Shown in pieces: positions 5,335-6,516 of a DNA stretch of 6,516 nt (the stretch's first letter is position 1; the number at the start of each line of letters is the position of its first letter). A program made the translations under genes and the position numbers. The notes beneath the pieces are model-generated. The model saw only the letters and a program-made list of their open reading frames with translations, made no database searches and was not told the origin of the DNA. The DNA comes from Chloroflexota bacterium. GTDB lineage: Bacteria > Chloroflexota > Anaerolineae > 4572-78 > J111. The stretch is from assembly GCA_003694775.1 (NCBI GenBank), contig RFJV01000305.1, positions 1-6,516 of the forward strand, in the 5' to 3' direction.

Positions 5335-6369
5335 TCAGCCAAAGTACCGCTTTAAATCGTAGGGGCTTAAAACACCGTGTTCGGTAATAATGCCGGCCAC
5401 CAGGTGAGGCGGGGTAATATCGAAGGCCGGGTAAAGGGCGTCGATGTCACTGCTGGTGGTGGGAACGCCGCGGCACTGCTTCATTTCATCGGGGTTTCGT
5501 GTCTCAATGACGATAGAGTCCCGCGTGGGGCTTTTCCGGTCCGGTCCCCAGGAAAAGACAAAGTAGGGGATGGCGTGGTAGTGGGCGGCAATGGCCAGCT
5601 GGAAAGTGCCAATCTTGTTCACCACGTGACCGTCCAGCGTTACCAGGTCGGCGGCGGTGAAGTATTTCTGCACCATGCCCCGCGACATCAAATAGGCCGG
5701 CATACTATCGCCGATAACCTGCACCGGGATGCCCAGCTCGTGCAGGCTGGGGGCGGTCAGCCGGGCGCCCTGAAGGTAGGGGCGTGTTTCCGGGGTGTAC
5801 ACCCGGATGCGCTTGCCCGACTGCCAGGCCAGGGCCATGGCCATAATGAACGCGGTTTCGGCAAAGCACATTGTCAGAATGCCATCCCCGTCGGCGACCA
5901 GCCCCGCGCCGAATTCTGCCCGTACCCGGTAGTCCCGGTAAATGGCGGTGCGGGTTTGCTCGAACCAGTCCAGGATGGCCTGTTCTGCCGGCTCCCCGCG
6001 GTCGATGGCCTGGTTGGCGGCGGTCATCGCCTCGTCCAGGCGGCGGGCCAGGGCGGTGTTGGTGGGCCGGGTGCGGACCAGCCGGGTGCGAGCCTGCTCC
6101 AGCCGGAGACGCTGTTCATCGGCAGACAGACCGGCGGCCTGACGGGCGGCCATTGCCAGGGCCAGCACGGCCACCTGCCACGGACCACCCCCCTGGGTGA
6201 CCATCTGCTCGATGGCCTGGGCCGCGCTTTCCACGTCGGGACAGTGGACAAACGCCTGTTCAAAGGGGTATTTCCGGCGGTCGCCAATGACCACAACGCC
6301 TTCCTCGTACCGGGCCACGTTTTGGGGACGGAGTAAAAACGGCAGAAGATGGTTCAGCGAGTCGTCCAT
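5335..6369 (-). CDS. mtnA: S-methyl-5-thioribose-1-phosphate isomerase family protein (MtnA-like, divergent)
   Basis: A 344-residue member of the eIF-2B alpha/MtnA isomerase family, which converts an aldose-1-phosphate to the ketose-1-phosphate. Conserved parts: RPT at 101-103, the catalytic-cysteine strand GDGILTMC with C168, ETRPYLQGARLT at 194-205 including Q200, IGDSMPAYLM (219-228), the presumed acid D241 aligning with Asp of GADR, NKIGT at 251-255 and PAFDITPPHLVAGIITEHG (314-332). Departures from Bacillus MtnA: the substrate loop VRGAPAIG is TQGGGPWQ (58-65), the residues after the cysteine are FAET instead of NAGS/NAGA, and GADR is AADL. The length is normal. The ATG at 6369 has AAGGA 9 bases upstream. 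It is the first gene of the unit, 11 bases ahead of the phosphorylase whose product it would use, which supports a methylthioribose-1-phosphate role. A related 5-deoxyribose-1-phosphate isomerase (DHAP shunt) or ribose-1,5-bisphosphate isomerase activity is the main alternative. Confidence 0.85.
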   Translation of the reverse strand: MDDSLNHLLPFLLRPQNVARYEEGVVVIGDRRKYPFEQAFVHCPDVESAAQAIEQMVTQGGGPWQVAVLALAMAARQAAGLSADEQRLRLEQARTRLVRTRPTNTALARRLDEAMTAANQAIDRGEPAEQAILDWFEQTRTAIYRDYRVRAEFGAGLVADGDGILTMCFAETAFIMAMALAWQSGKRIRVYTPETRPYLQGARLTAPSLHELGIPVQVIGDSMPAYLMSRGMVQKYFTAADLVTLDGHVVNKIGTFQLAIAAHYHAIPYFVFSWGPDRKSPTRDSIVIETRNPDEMKQCRGVPTTSSDIDALYPAFDITPPHLVAGIITEHGVLSPYDLKRYFG

Positions 6370-6516
6370 TTCTGGCTGTCCTTTGGGATAACCGCTTCTG
6401 CAGGGGTTTCTATCTGCTTTAACACCGTTTGCCGGTATTCGTTATGGGTAGGCTCAGGCCAAAAACTGCAAATCGCCAAACCTGAGCAGTTACGTCTTGC
6501 CCAACTCCGGCCGTCA
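6354..6516 (-). other. Upstream end of the minus-strand operon; uncertain open frame running in from outside
   Basis: No recognised gene lies in the 147 bases beyond the mtnA start. One minus-strand frame is open from 6515 to a TGA at 6356-6354, overlapping the mtnA start by 16 bases (53 codons, including WPEPTHNEYRQTVLKQIETP). Such an overlap would suit an upstream operon partner, but the codons use many A/T third positions and no family is recognisable. A second minus frame is open for about 31 codons to a TAA. I could not find a convincing promoter or riboswitch here; the best -10/-35 pair matches poorly. Confidence 0.2.
6452..6487. repeat. Inverted repeat upstream of the salvage operon
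   Basis: GCTCAGG at 6452-6458 and CCTGAGC at 6481-6487 are exact inverted copies separated by 22 bases. It lies about 80-120 bases upstream of mtnA. It could be a regulator binding site with spaced half-sites, a hairpin at the end of an upstream gene, or chance. No T-run follows on either strand. Confidence 0.3.

Noticed and set aside
5377..6336. Long plus-strand open frame of 319 codons
   Set aside because: It lies entirely opposite mtnA, is rich in Gly, Val, His and Gln and has no recognisable domain; it is the antisense shadow of a GC-rich gene with clear MtnA motifs.
6370..6516. SAM riboswitch or other methionine-type leader ahead of the salvage operon
   Set aside because: I could not recognise the conserved core of any SAM or related riboswitch, and no terminator with a T-run is present.
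1..6516. CRISPR array, tRNA, transposase or attachment-site repeats
   Set aside because: No regularly spaced repeats, tRNA-like cloverleaf or transposase motifs were seen; no direct repeat flanking the HEPN/MNT block could be identified by eye.

Overview
The window is a piece of a mostly GC-rich bacterial chromosome: a count of bases 1381-1440 inside the pyrimidine phosphorylase gene gives about 68% GC. The combination of a TrkA-N (RCK) potassium channel, an ECF-type S component and a divergent MtnA next to a thioinosine-phosphorylase-like MTAP resembles Chloroflexota/Anaerolineae-type genomes, but no marker gene here fixes the taxon and this placement is tentative. No rRNA, tRNA, CRISPR or insertion sequence is visible.

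Plus-strand half (1-3565). The window opens in the last ~117 codons of an SppA-type signal peptide peptidase. It is followed by an AT-rich patch (33-42% GC in sampled 60-base blocks from 661 to 1020) that carries a HEPN/MNT two-gene module with its own candidate promoter and a 34-base gene overlap. GC then rises inside the second gene of the module. Next come a complete pyrimidine-nucleoside phosphorylase (pdp) and, 3 bases later, a two-TM potassium channel with a cytoplasmic RCK domain.

Convergent junction (3566-3646). Two strong hairpins lie between the ends of the two transcription units. The first directly follows the channel stop codon and is a perfect 20-base palindrome. Neither has a U-tract.

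Minus-strand half (6369 down to 3647). Three tightly spaced genes form an apparent operon, in transcription order: an MtnA-family aldose-1-phosphate isomerase, an MTAP/MTIP-family purine nucleoside phosphorylase, and an ECF-transporter S-component-like membrane protein with a C-terminal two-TM extension. The first two fit consecutive steps of methylthioadenosine (or 5'-deoxynucleoside) salvage: phosphorolysis to 5-methylthioribose-1-phosphate, then isomerisation to the ribulose-1-phosphate form. The S component may import a related ligand, which would be a new assignment. With Pdp on the other strand, the window is dominated by nucleoside phosphorolysis.

The points most worth a second look are the salvage operon with a built-in S component, the altered active-site loops of the MtnA homologue, the Asn-containing base-site motif of the MTAP homologue, and the HEPN/MNT island, whose HEPN protein lacks the usual RX4-6H RNase motif.
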